This document shows positions 14,663 through 23,101 of a stretch of DNA of 23,472 nucleotides, piece after piece. The DNA comes from Candidatus Baldrarchaeum yapensis (GTDB lineage Archaea > Asgardarchaeota > Baldrarchaeia > Baldrarchaeales > Baldrarchaeaceae), in assembly GCA_016840465.1 (NCBI GenBank), contig JAEOSH010000032.1, positions 1 through 23,472 on the forward strand, written 5' to 3'. The notes beneath the pieces were generated by a model. That model made no database searches and had not been told where the DNA came from. It was given only the letters and a program-made list of their open reading frames with translations. Positions within the stretch are counted from its first letter, which is position 1. Each line of letters begins with the position of its first letter. The position numbers were made by a program, and so were the translations under genes.

Positions 14663-16766
14663 TCAGCACCTCCAGCAGTTCTCCCGCAAGGTGAGAGGTG
14701 TTTAGATACCCGCACAGTTCGCTTATTGCTCTGAGGGCATGGAGGGACCACCTGATGTAATCTATGAGTTCTTCGAAGTCGCCGGGCGGAATCTCGAATC
14801 TCACCGGGATTTCCTCCACGCTTATTCTCCCTTCATAAACTTCCAGAAGTGCGGCATGGAGTTGCGGAGGTACTCTTCTGCCCTCCTCGGATAAGAAACC
14901 GCAGAATCTTCTGATGAAGTCATAAACGTCTCCGCTGAACCTGCTGGAAAGAGCGTGCATCGCAACCGCAGTGCGCGGTCTGAGGTACAATTTTATGACC
15001 AGCTCGCCGAACCTCGTGACCTCGAATGCGGTAATGTCGGCGTCCTCAATCTGCTTGACCAGGCCCCCACGCATTAGGAAGTCCAAAGCGCTCCCCATGC
15101 CCAGTCCATCAAGAACTATGCCGATGCGATCTCGAAGATTTTCTGCAACATACATTGCGAGGCCTACCAGATGCCTACACGGGGTTGTACGTCTCATCTT
15201 CGAGAACTCAGAGCACTCGCACCAGGCGCCGTTACGTGAAATCGTGCACATTCTCCCATTCACAATTCCCTCGATCCTCCTACCATCTGCCTTCGTGATC
15301 ACGACTTCTCCACTGATTTCGTGAGATTCGTCCCAGTCGAGGAACCTCGTTTTGCCCGTTAAGAGTATTTTCCTTGAAATCTCAATTGCGGGTCTCTTGC
15401 GCCCCCAAAGTGTGCTTCTAAGGAACTCCACCAGATCGTCGATTGTTGCGCCTTCCGAGTCGTATATTGCAACGAGGAGCAACTCCTCCATAAGGTCTCC
15501 GTTCTCCAGCTGGCTCTCCACATTCTCATACCTAGGAGTCTGCCGCCCATCACGGAACAGCACACTTCTGAGAAGTTCTCTCTCCTGATCGGTGTACACG
15601 AGTATGTAGGCATGTCCACTGCTGTCAAATCCGGGCCTCCCCGCCCTCCCCACTATTTGGAATATCGTGTTTGCGCCTAATCTCCGGTACTCCATCCCAT
15701 CCGGCGTGCGCCTCACTACCACCAAGTCCCGCAGAATCACATAGCGTGCGGGCATGTTTATTCCCGCCGAAAGGGTGGTGGTGCACACGAGAACCTTCAA
15801 TAGCCTTTTCCTGAACGCGAGTTCTATTGCCCTTCTCAAATTCAGAGAGAGGCCCGCGTGGTGAAAGCATACCCCGGAGGGGGCCACTCTGAAGGCCCTC
15901 CTTGCAAGGGAACTCCTATCTCCCCCCGTAGCATTATCCAGAATTTTGCGAATGCGCATTCCAACCTCATCGTCCACGTGGTCCTTTAGGATCTCGCCGA
16001 GTTTTTCGGCAAGACTCTCGGCATCCCTCCTCCTTGCAACGAATACCAGCACCTGTCCCTCCTCTGAACAGCGCTCCCTCAGAAATTCCTTAATGAAGGC
16101 ATTCTTTTGCCGCGTGACCGTGATGCTTATCTCGAGCGGCACCATCCTAGCATGCGACTCTATCAAGGCACAATTCAACCATGACGCTATCTCATGTGGG
16201 TTTCCGATACTTGCGCTCAGCGGAATCATCTGGATATCGTTTTTGCGGGCCCTGAGCCTAAGCCTTGTCAGTATGCCTTCCAGCCGTGGACCCCTTTCAG
16301 GGTCACTGAGCATGTGCACCTCATCGATGACCACCGTTCTCAGCATGTCGAGAACGGCTGGGATTTGCCTCGTCATGGAGTCGAACTTCTCGTAGGTCAG
16401 TATCATAACATCGGCGTCGAGGATGTCTGAGGGGAATCTGTAGAAATCTCCCGTCGACATCACTATCCTGAGCGAGCGCGTCCTGCAAATCTCAACCATA
16501 TCATCGTACTTCTCGTAGGCCACAGACTTCAATGGAACTATATACGCCGCCTTTCCCCCGCTCAGTGCGCTGTTTATACATGCAATCTCGCCCAGGAGCG
16601 ACTTGCCCGATGCGGACGGCGAACAAATCATGACGTTGCGTCCTCTAAATACTCCCAGTTTCACTGCCGTGGACTGCACCGCGTTGAACCCCATCACTCC
16701 CCTCGCTGTCAGTATTTCGGCAAGTTCCCCGTCTAATCCGTAATTTACCGCTTCCTTAACCCTCAC
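14640..16766 (-). CDS. Ski2/Hel308-like superfamily 2 helicase with inserted SWIM zinc finger
   Basis: The 708-residue protein has the full set of Ski2-like motifs: a Q-motif-like FNAVQSTAV, Walker A CSPSASGKS (about 49-56), TYEKFDS, DEVH (148-151), SAS (motif III), FHHAGLS, TTTLSAGINMPAR (motif V) and QIVGRAGRPG (370-379). After the second RecA fold it carries a SWIM finger with C516, C518, C530 and H532 (CxC-x11-CxH), then a helical C-terminal part resembling a shortened Hel308 ratchet domain. Relatives unwind DNA or RNA 3' to 5'. I choose GTG 16766, six bases after a perfect GGAGGTG, over GTG 16775. It overlaps the upstream membrane-protein gene by 11 bases, so helicase and membrane proteins are coupled. 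Confidence 0.85.
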   Translation of the reverse strand: MRVKEAVNYGLDGELAEILTARGVMGFNAVQSTAVKLGVFRGRNVMICSPSASGKSLLGEIACINSALSGGKAAYIVPLKSVAYEKYDDMVEICRTRSLRIVMSTGDFYRFPSDILDADVMILTYEKFDSMTRQIPAVLDMLRTVVIDEVHMLSDPERGPRLEGILTRLRLRARKNDIQMIPLSASIGNPHEIASWLNCALIESHARMVPLEISITVTRQKNAFIKEFLRERCSEEGQVLVFVARRRDAESLAEKLGEILKDHVDDEVGMRIRKILDNATGGDRSSLARRAFRVAPSGVCFHHAGLSLNLRRAIELAFRKRLLKVLVCTTTLSAGINMPARYVILRDLVVVRRTPDGMEYRRLGANTIFQIVGRAGRPGFDSSGHAYILVYTDQERELLRSVLFRDGRQTPRYENVESQLENGDLMEELLLVAIYDSEGATIDDLVEFLRSTLWGRKRPAIEISRKILLTGKTRFLDWDESHEISGEVVITKADGRRIEGIVNGRMCTISRNGAWCECSEFSKMRRTTPCRHLVGLAMYVAENLRDRIGIVLDGLGMGSALDFLMRGGLVKQIEDADITAFEVTRFGELVIKLYLRPRTAVAMHALSSRFSGDVYDFIRRFCGFLSEEGRRVPPQLHAALLEVYEGRISVEEIPVRFEIPPGDFEELIDYIRWSLHALRAISELCGYLNTSHLAGELLEVLSGGSGRD

Positions 16767-17631
16767 GTTCCGCACCTCCCCAAATCCTTAGAATGGATTG
16801 CAGTATGCTTTCTCCGATCCTTGCATATCTGCCGTTGGATTTTGCGAAGAGCAATTCTGAGAGTTTGCTTCCAGATCCGTGGCCGTCGGCCGCTCTCAAG
16901 AACATCACATGAAACTCGGAGTCCCGATCACATCTCATGAGCAGGAACGTGGAACTGGGGTGGGCGAGCATTTCTTCAACATCTATTGGCACCACTCGCA
17001 GGTTCATAAGATTATCCAAATCGATCTCCGCCTCGCTATAATCGGATCTGCCATCTACGATTTCCAGTATCATCTCCATTATTGTCGAAATATTCCGATT
17101 TCTATCGACATCTCGTATTAGGAGGGCCTTCGGCCGGGCGCATCCGTCATTCCTTATCAGCATCACTTCTGAGTTCAGCACTCTCGCGATCGAAAGAACC
17201 TCCTCTACGGAGGCTCTGGATTCTACCGGTATCACTAGCTTTCCGTGGTCTCCTCTCATCAAGATCGCAATTCCATTCCGTGCAATCAGTACTGTTTTCC
17301 TTCGGGACATCTCGTACACTATAACATACGCGACGGTGAGGACCAGGGGCAGGAGGATAAGCGGGTTTTCCCGTATGAGGAGGAACGTTATGTGAACGGA
17401 GAACAACAACATTATCAGCGCCGGTAGCCTGCGAGAAGATGCATACACGCTCGTTCCAAAGATCATCACCACATAGAATAGAATTATCGGAAGATGCGCG
17501 CTCCAAATTCCAAATAACGCCAGTCTTGTCAGCATAATAAGCGATACGATTCCCTCCTCCACCACCGACAGCAACCATAGGATGAAGACTGCCCCCAGCA
17601 TGTACCTGATGATCACGTCATTCGTCGCCAT
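16756..17631 (-). CDS. Multi-pass membrane protein with cytoplasmic domain
   Basis: The 291-residue product has four or five hydrophobic segments in its first 110 residues (about 9-44, 47-64, 70-87 and 91-107), then a basic YEMSRRK stop-transfer signal and a soluble domain of about 180 residues. The soluble part has repeated strand-rich units (TVLIARNGIAILMRG; EVMLIRNDG; TFLLMRCDRDSEFHVMFL) and no catalytic motif that I recognise. ATG 17631 lies six bases after GGGGGTG and is preferred over the GTG at 17640. It overlaps the RadB-like gene by 14 bases and the helicase gene by 11. Its plan (membrane bundle plus soluble domain) parallels the two-pass protein later in the operon. Confidence 0.7.
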   Translation of the reverse strand: MATNDVIIRYMLGAVFILWLLSVVEEGIVSLIMLTRLALFGIWSAHLPIILFYVVMIFGTSVYASSRRLPALIMLLFSVHITFLLIRENPLILLPLVLTVAYVIVYEMSRRKTVLIARNGIAILMRGDHGKLVIPVESRASVEEVLSIARVLNSEVMLIRNDGCARPKALLIRDVDRNRNISTIMEMILEIVDGRSDYSEAEIDLDNLMNLRVVPIDVEEMLAHPSSTFLLMRCDRDSEFHVMFLRAADGHGSGSKLSELLFAKSNGRYARIGESILQSILRIWGGAEREG

Positions 17632-18280
17632 TTTCGCCACCCCCTAACGAGTAATTTATCCGCACTCCCGCGCTCCTCCCCGATAATTTCTCAATGACCG
17701 CCACTCTATGACCTCCGGCCGTGGAATCCCTCTCTAAGCGTATGACCGTACGTGCCAGCTTCTTCAGGGGTAGTAACAATCTCTGGTGGTGCAACTCGGA
17801 GGAGTTGAATTGGGCCAGCGCGATAATTGAGGTTCCTCTCCTGAGCAACAGCACGAGTATGGGGATCATTTCCTCTAAAACTTTAAACGCAGCCTTGAAC
17901 CCGTACCGGTAAATATTCCACCTTATCAGTGAGGAAATCGTGTCTATCACTATCAGAATGCCCGAGCCGGATGCTGTGGAACGAATGCCATCGAGTATTG
18001 AGAGCAACCGTGAAACTTCCGGGTTTCCAGTTATGACTGTTATTCTTCTGAGCAATTCGGGATTCTTCATGAAGCGGCCACGCAGGGCGCGGGGATCCAA
18101 CTTCAAATCTACATCTAGGTACATGGTCCTGATGTTCATCCGTGCCGCATGTATCGCCATTCTAAGGGCAATCATCGTTTTCCCGGTTCCGGACTCCCCG
18201 TATATCATGCAGATCGACGGATGAGCTATCCCTCCGTCCAGAATCTCATCAAGTTCCGGAACTCCCGTGCTGAGGACCAT
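17618..18280 (-). CDS. RadB/KaiC-like RecA-fold ATPase
   Basis: The 220-residue protein is a minimal RecA core. It opens with STGVPELDEILDGGI, the typical RadB/KaiC lead-in, then Walker A GESGTGKT (28-35), the strand TMYLDVD, Walker B ILIVIDTISS (D113), and a sensor-like ALAQFN. It ends with antiparallel strands around RTVIRLERD and HRVAVIEKLSG, as in RadB. Its length equals that of archaeal RadB, but it lacks obvious RadA features such as an N-terminal helix-hairpin-helix domain. ATG 18280 starts one base after the previous stop; TTG or GTG codons 12-18 bases earlier are less likely. It probably works as an ATP switch or recombination-like factor within this operon, not as the housekeeping RadB. 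Confidence 0.8.
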   Translation of the reverse strand: MVLSTGVPELDEILDGGIAHPSICMIYGESGTGKTMIALRMAIHAARMNIRTMYLDVDLKLDPRALRGRFMKNPELLRRITVITGNPEVSRLLSILDGIRSTASGSGILIVIDTISSLIRWNIYRYGFKAAFKVLEEMIPILVLLLRRGTSIIALAQFNSSELHHQRLLLPLKKLARTVIRLERDSTAGGHRVAVIEKLSGRSAGVRINYSLGGGENGDE

Positions 18281-18281
18281 C

Positions 18282-21200
18282 CTAGCCGCCCACACCAAGC
18301 CTCCTCACCACTCCTACCAGTTTTCTCTTGAAGAGGATGGAAGAACTGGCGATTATCAGCGCGGGGGTTGCTATCACGGCAATCTCTATAACCTCCCAGT
18401 TCTGCTCAGTAGACGGTGCTTCTCTCTTCATTTCAGTGGTGTGGAGGGTTTCATTTCCAACCTCTTGTTCGGTACTCGACTCATTCGTCTGCGTAGTAAA
18501 GTTGCTCTCTGCTACCTCTCCGTTCTGCTCCGTTTGAGGGGTTTCCTCCCTCATCACTCGTACTGTTACGAGGGAGGACGTCGCGGGAAGAAACGGATGG
18601 GAAACCTTCACGAGAAACGTGTAATTTCCGGCATTTAAGTTGCGCAGCGGAATTGTCACCTGATATTTGCCAGGGGCGGTTTGCATTCCGCATGAGGATA
18701 TATTGTACCCGATTATTGATGCGTTGACCGTGCAGTCGCCGAGCAATAGACCGTTATACGTTACGGACACATTTAGCATGACATATTCCGTGCCATTGCC
18801 GCGAATACTTATCACTCCGTTGCCCTGTACCGTTATCGAAATTTCGGGAGGTAGTGCTGTGCTTGATGAGTTCTCAACGAGCGGAAGCACTCCCAAGGTT
18901 TTCAATGCCCTCACAACGATCATCAATTCGACCAGATCCCGCAGATCTGGGTTTCTCAGTCTGGAGAGACAGTAATATAAAGAGGCATTCAGTTTGACAA
19001 AGGACTCTCGAAGGAAGGACTCCTCCCGGGCGCGCGTGGAATTCAGCGTTGAAATTATTAGCACCTTCAGTGCAGATGTGAGGGGGTCTTGGCACCTGCA
19101 CGATACAACATATCTTTCGAGCGATGTGAGGTTCACGCCTCCCGCAACCCCTATTGTCATAATTATTTCTGTGGCGAAATACTCCGAGATCAGGGGTGAG
19201 GACAAAACTGGCGGGATCCACTCGCTCTCTGGGAATGCGCCCGTCTCGTTCTGGTGGGTTCTCAGGTATTCGAGGAGTAATCCGGTGAAGTTATAGAGGT
19301 AGTCGAAGAGCGCGTCCATCTCCACGCACGTGAGGACCGCCATTGTAGCGCTGTAGATCGTGACATATCTTTCATCGGCGGGCACGAATGTCCATTTTCT
19401 GGTACCGCCGGCCAGTTCTCCGTCGGTAACCCTACACCTTCGGATCTTTTCCATCAATTCATCCCTATATTCGAACTCCAGCAAGAGAATGTTGTAGGAC
19501 CTGATTCCGAAGAGTGCGGTCCCAACACTGGGACTTCCGAGGCCGGTGTCGATTGCAATATCAAAGGGCATCCTCATGAATCGGGTGCCGGAGGATGAGG
19601 AAGTCCCGAAGAACAGGCATATTGGGAAGTCCCTGAACCCGTCCCCGGACATGTATGTGTTCTTCAAGAACTCGGCAAGGGAAGTTTTGTTCACGGCATC
19701 CAGCATCCCAATATCGCTCAGAGTTTCGATCACAAAGTACGTCGTTGCAAGGGAACCCTCCAGTTTGCTATATGGGAGGAATCCCCCTTTTCCTCTCCAG
19801 CAGGACTCCAGGTACGACCTTACGGCTCCAATGTTCACCGCTGAGAGAACATTGTATGCGCGAAGGGCGAGAAGCGCCGCCGCGGTGTCGAATACGGTGG
19901 GAAATATTATGTCATCGGATGAGAATCCGCCGATCTCCGTCTGTCTCTCCATTATCCAATCGATAACTCTTGCTAGGAAGATCCTGTCCAGTATTTCCGA
20001 TATTTTGCTGTCGTTGAACCTCCGTAGCCTTTCGACGCAGAGGACGGCGTATGCGTTCTGATAAAGCGTATCATATGATGTGACGTTGAACAGTTCATCC
20101 AGCAGGTAGCAATCCACGAGCCATTCGGCCGTGGCTGAAAGGTTCACGATATCGAGTACATATTCGGGGCCCAGAACCTCCGATAGGGTCAGGAGGGTGT
20201 CTAGTGCGAGGAAGGACGACTCGAAGAATCGATACGCGTAGTAACCGTATGCGAACGATGGAATTCCCTCCTTGGGCAGAAAAGCACCATAGTATTCGGA
20301 CGATTCGTCGGAGACCTGCAACCTCTTTATATAGCTAACGACGGAAGCCGCCATCGTTCCGTTGACTTCACCGAGTATCATGAGCGCCTTTATGGCGGCC
20401 CATGTAGCCTTAACCTCCATGGTTCTATCTATCGTCGTTTCGTAGGCAAATTTTCCGGAGGTGCTGTTATATGCGGAGGAAAGGAAACATGCGACCTTGC
20501 TTTTATTTACTAAGTCGAGGGCGCCGAGCATTTTCAACAACATGATCACAAGGGCCGTTGTGAGAACCTTCGACTCTGCCGGGGGTTCCTGGTAAAAGGA
20601 GCCCTCATCGTCATGATATAGCGATAAAAGCCAGCTAACGGTGGCGTTCTTATCGATTAGGGAGGAGTTAATTCCGCAGGTCTCCATGCAGAGCCATCCA
20701 TAGAACGTAGATACTATGTCGGGTTCCGAGAGACAGGGGAAGCCTCCGCGCCCATGCCATTGATCTAACTGCAACTTTGCGAGAGATTGTGCCAGTAGGT
20801 CGATGATGGTTTGTTCTCTTAACCAGAACAGCGAATTTATGAGGAAATACTTCCCCTCAAGTGAAAGATCGCCGGGTTTTTCAACCCCCACCCACAGAAC
20901 CCTAACATCTCCTCTCAGCGACACGGCTGATGCCGCGAGCGTGGAGTTTTTCATTATAAGGATCGGAGGCGTGGTGTTATTCAGCAGATCGGAGGCATTC
21001 GCCACCACGCATTCGGACCTAGGATTAACGATGTGCATATGAGCTTTGGACCCGCATATGTCAAATGGTGCCCTGAATATCGAGAGGTTACGCGCGTAGG
21101 AGGGAATGTAGAGGGCGTCGGGGGCGGTTATGCGTAACGGGGAGGTTGAGGTTACGAGCAACGTTATGGATTCACCGAGAAGTAGGGTTGGGGCCGAGAT

Positions 21201-21518
21201 GTTAAGGGCTTCTAAACTTTGGGATAGAGGACGGGGGATCACAATAATGTTATCGGAGGAGGCGTATTCGGTGAGGTTCTCTGGACTCGTTATTAGTGAT
21301 GATATTCCAAACTCTGAGAAGAAGCGGGCCCATGTGGCCGCGTAAGGGTCGCTGGTATTCTCGGATAAGATTACAACTTCCGGTGCCCGGTTGTTTTCGA
21401 CCACCGCCCGCTGTGTTATACTGTTTGCGGGAGGGACTTCATTGGCAATAATGAGTATCAATATTAGAGAGATCACCGATATTACATGAAATTTAAACCG
21501 ATGTTTTACGGATTTCAT
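18282..21518 (-). CDS. Large secreted, C-terminally anchored protein with alpha/alpha-toroid-like repeats
   Basis: The 1078-residue product starts with a signal peptide (basic MKSVKHRFKF, then a hydrophobic stretch, likely cut near ANS). Residues of about 35-230 form an alpha/beta domain like the GATase-like/BatA-type fold preceding secreted repeats. About 240-900 is helical with repeated turns of the terpenoid cyclase/prenyltransferase beta-subunit kind: GRGGFPCLSE, EGSFYQE, SGKFAYE, IGGFSSDD, KGGFLPYS, TGAFPES. One or two Ig-like beta domains follow (about 905-1000), then a Thr/Glu/Asn/Gln-rich linker and a membrane helix at about 1043-1063 with a basic tail KRKLVGVVRR. Many N-x-S/T sequons fit an S-layer-side location. 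ATG 21518 has GGAGAG eight bases upstream. It is the first gene of the operon and may sense or bind something outside the cell; no enzyme residues were seen. Confidence 0.75.
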   Translation of the reverse strand: MKSVKHRFKFHVISVISLILILIIANEVPPANSITQRAVVENNRAPEVVILSENTSDPYAATWARFFSEFGISSLITSPENLTEYASSDNIIVIPRPLSQSLEALNISAPTLLLGESITLLVTSTSPLRITAPDALYIPSYARNLSIFRAPFDICGSKAHMHIVNPRSECVVANASDLLNNTTPPILIMKNSTLAASAVSLRGDVRVLWVGVEKPGDLSLEGKYFLINSLFWLREQTIIDLLAQSLAKLQLDQWHGRGGFPCLSEPDIVSTFYGWLCMETCGINSSLIDKNATVSWLLSLYHDDEGSFYQEPPAESKVLTTALVIMLLKMLGALDLVNKSKVACFLSSAYNSTSGKFAYETTIDRTMEVKATWAAIKALMILGEVNGTMAASVVSYIKRLQVSDESSEYYGAFLPKEGIPSFAYGYYAYRFFESSFLALDTLLTLSEVLGPEYVLDIVNLSATAEWLVDCYLLDELFNVTSYDTLYQNAYAVLCVERLRRFNDSKISEILDRIFLARVIDWIMERQTEIGGFSSDDIIFPTVFDTAAALLALRAYNVLSAVNIGAVRSYLESCWRGKGGFLPYSKLEGSLATTYFVIETLSDIGMLDAVNKTSLAEFLKNTYMSGDGFRDFPICLFFGTSSSSGTRFMRMPFDIAIDTGLGSPSVGTALFGIRSYNILLLEFEYRDELMEKIRRCRVTDGELAGGTRKWTFVPADERYVTIYSATMAVLTCVEMDALFDYLYNFTGLLLEYLRTHQNETGAFPESEWIPPVLSSPLISEYFATEIIMTIGVAGGVNLTSLERYVVSCRCQDPLTSALKVLIISTLNSTRAREESFLRESFVKLNASLYYCLSRLRNPDLRDLVELMIVVRALKTLGVLPLVENSSSTALPPEISITVQGNGVISIRGNGTEYVMLNVSVTYNGLLLGDCTVNASIIGYNISSCGMQTAPGKYQVTIPLRNLNAGNYTFLVKVSHPFLPATSSLVTVRVMREETPQTEQNGEVAESNFTTQTNESSTEQEVGNETLHTTEMKREAPSTEQNWEVIEIAVIATPALIIASSSILFKRKLVGVVRRLGVGG

Positions 21519-21548
21519 AATATACACTCTCCTGGGACGGTAATGCTT

Positions 21549-21557
21549 CTTTTAACC
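21549..21557 (-). promoter_or_regulatory. Possible TATA box of the twelve-gene operon
   Basis: On the minus strand GGTTAAAAG lies about 31 bases upstream of ATG 21518. This would give a very short leader, which conflicts slightly with the use of the GGAGAG site at 21527-21532, so an element further upstream is possible. It is the only reasonable candidate within 60 bases. Confidence 0.3.
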
Positions 21558-21660
21558 GCGATATGTTTCGGGATATTCCATCAGACCCACTAATTGCTTG
21601 GTATTTTACCAGATGCGCCGCCTGTCGACTTTTTTTCACAAGTGGGGTTGATGCAGGGGG

Positions 21661-21733
21661 TTTATATAGGGTACTACAATCATGTTACTGTGCTGACGAA
21701 AATACGTGATTTTACCGCGTTCCGGTTATATAC
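21661..21733 (+). promoter_or_regulatory. TATA-like elements upstream of the HAMMH protein gene
   Basis: Two candidates are present, TTTATATAGG at 21661-21670 and TTATATA at 21727-21733. The second would place transcription start near 21755-21760, giving a leader of roughly 25-50 bases to the ATG codons at 21782 or 21806. The whole divergent interval between 21519 and 21764 is AT-rich on its right side and holds no other gene. Confidence 0.35.
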
Positions 21734-21763
21734 AGTTTTATTTTTGAAACTTGAGTAAAAAAT

Positions 21764-22891
21764 TTGAAATTTTGTAATATTATGCATTTTATTCGGTATA
21801 ATTTGATGCCGGAAGACGAGACCCGGTGTACCATTCTTGCAAAAATTTCAAAAACTGCGAGAGAGTGGTACGCGAGGTTTTGCAATTGTTCTTGCAGCAT
21901 GAAGTTGCATGCCAACCCTTTATATTTATGGGCTGAGAAAGATAAGTTGGTGGACGGGATGGACGTAAGCAGGATTTTCGAGGAAAACATGCTGGAAGCG
22001 GGAGAGTACGAACCCGAGGTAAAATCTCCGGAGGCCTTGAAATTCAGGGAGGAAAGAGCAATATTAGCACTGAAGAAACATGTCAGATCCATATGGGGAG
22101 GCGTTTCGAGGGAGCAGGTTCTCTCCGAGAGGTACCTTCATGACTTTCTGAGGAGAGCCATCTCCTTCCTTGCTGGTAAGACCTTTGAAGCGATAAAGGA
22201 TACACAAGTTCTGCCGATGCCCCCCACTCCGCCGGCCGCGGTGAAGGACCCGCCGCTGGCAGAAGTCGAGGAAGAGAGATGGGTGTTTTCGGGTGTTCAC
22301 CTAGCCGGGATTGTTGATCCGTTTTCCATCTACATCCCGTATCATGCGGATATCGAGAATTGGGGGATCTACATCAGGGCGCGGAGGGTGGTGGAGGACT
22401 TTCTTGCGTTCTGCGAGGAGTTCGAGGTGGAGGAGGTTGGGGTTCCGCTGGTGTTCACGATTTACCTCAACACCGTGATGACACACGCGATGATGCATCA
22501 CATTGTGGAGGACATAGCTACACTGCTGGAGTTTGGCAGCGGGAGTTCGCGGTACCCCCTGCTTAAGAGGGAGGAAGAGGAAGGCTTTTGCGAGTATATG
22601 GCATTTACGCGGAAGATTGCATCGACTAGGTTCACGAAGCTATTCCCCGCCGTGATGCGGTGGAGGGCCGGGGAGTATGGAGAAATATTTGCGAAAGTTA
22701 CTTCGGCGCTGTACTTTCATTGGAGGAGGGCGGAGGATCCCGTGTACAGGCCCCGCATTACGCCGGAGGTATCAAGGGCGCTGGGTCCATTCTCGTTTGT
22801 CGTTAAGTTCTCTCACAGGATAGAGAGCGCCACCGTTCTGAAGGTCAGAGGAGATGAGGTGAACCGCAGGGTCTTCGTCACGGAAAGGTGA
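21764..22891 (+). CDS. Unknown protein with zincin-like HAMMH...EGFCEY motif
   Basis: The longest reading (TTG 21764) gives 375 residues; ATG 21782 and ATG 21806 (361 residues, MPEDETRC) are in frame, and the last is likely as the sequence before it is AT-rich and low quality. A cysteine patch FCNCSC occurs early and a proline-rich linker (MPPTPPAAVKDPP) sits near residue 160. In the C-terminal half an MTHAMMHHIVED helix (H241, H245, H246) is followed about 30 residues later by EEGFCEYMAF (E273, E277). This spacing resembles the HExxH plus downstream Glu helix of gluzincin metallopeptidases, but the catalytic Glu is Ala. It may be a metal-binding, non-peptidase relative. It is divergent from the operon and may share control with it. 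The family is not recognised. Confidence 0.65.
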   Translation: MKFCNIMHFIRYNLMPEDETRCTILAKISKTAREWYARFCNCSCSMKLHANPLYLWAEKDKLVDGMDVSRIFEENMLEAGEYEPEVKSPEALKFREERAILALKKHVRSIWGGVSREQVLSERYLHDFLRRAISFLAGKTFEAIKDTQVLPMPPTPPAAVKDPPLAEVEEERWVFSGVHLAGIVDPFSIYIPYHADIENWGIYIRARRVVEDFLAFCEEFEVEEVGVPLVFTIYLNTVMTHAMMHHIVEDIATLLEFGSGSSRYPLLKREEEEGFCEYMAFTRKIASTRFTKLFPAVMRWRAGEYGEIFAKVTSALYFHWRRAEDPVYRPRITPEVSRALGPFSFVVKFSHRIESATVLKVRGDEVNRRVFVTER

Positions 22892-23064
22892 TTCGCGTTT
22901 ACTCGAGTTTCCTTTAAGCTAGTGTTGAGGCCGATTCATAAGCAATTTTAATGGAGAAGTACGGAAGTTCGTGCTCAGAGGACTTTGGCAACACCGCATT
23001 ACTAAACATGCGAAGTATTATTCAGCAACGGATCGAAAGCTTCAATAGAGCCCACCATGTAGGA

Positions 23065-23072
23065 TTTTATCG
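23065..23072 (+). promoter_or_regulatory. Possible TATA box of the aspartyl protease gene
   Basis: TTTTATCG lies 30-37 bases before ATG 23102, the distance expected for a nearly leaderless archaeal transcript. No convincing ribosome binding site precedes the ATG, which is in keeping with that. Found by eye only. Confidence 0.25.
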
Positions 23073-23101
23073 ATACTTCTAAGCGACGAGTTTTCGCAGG
23101 A

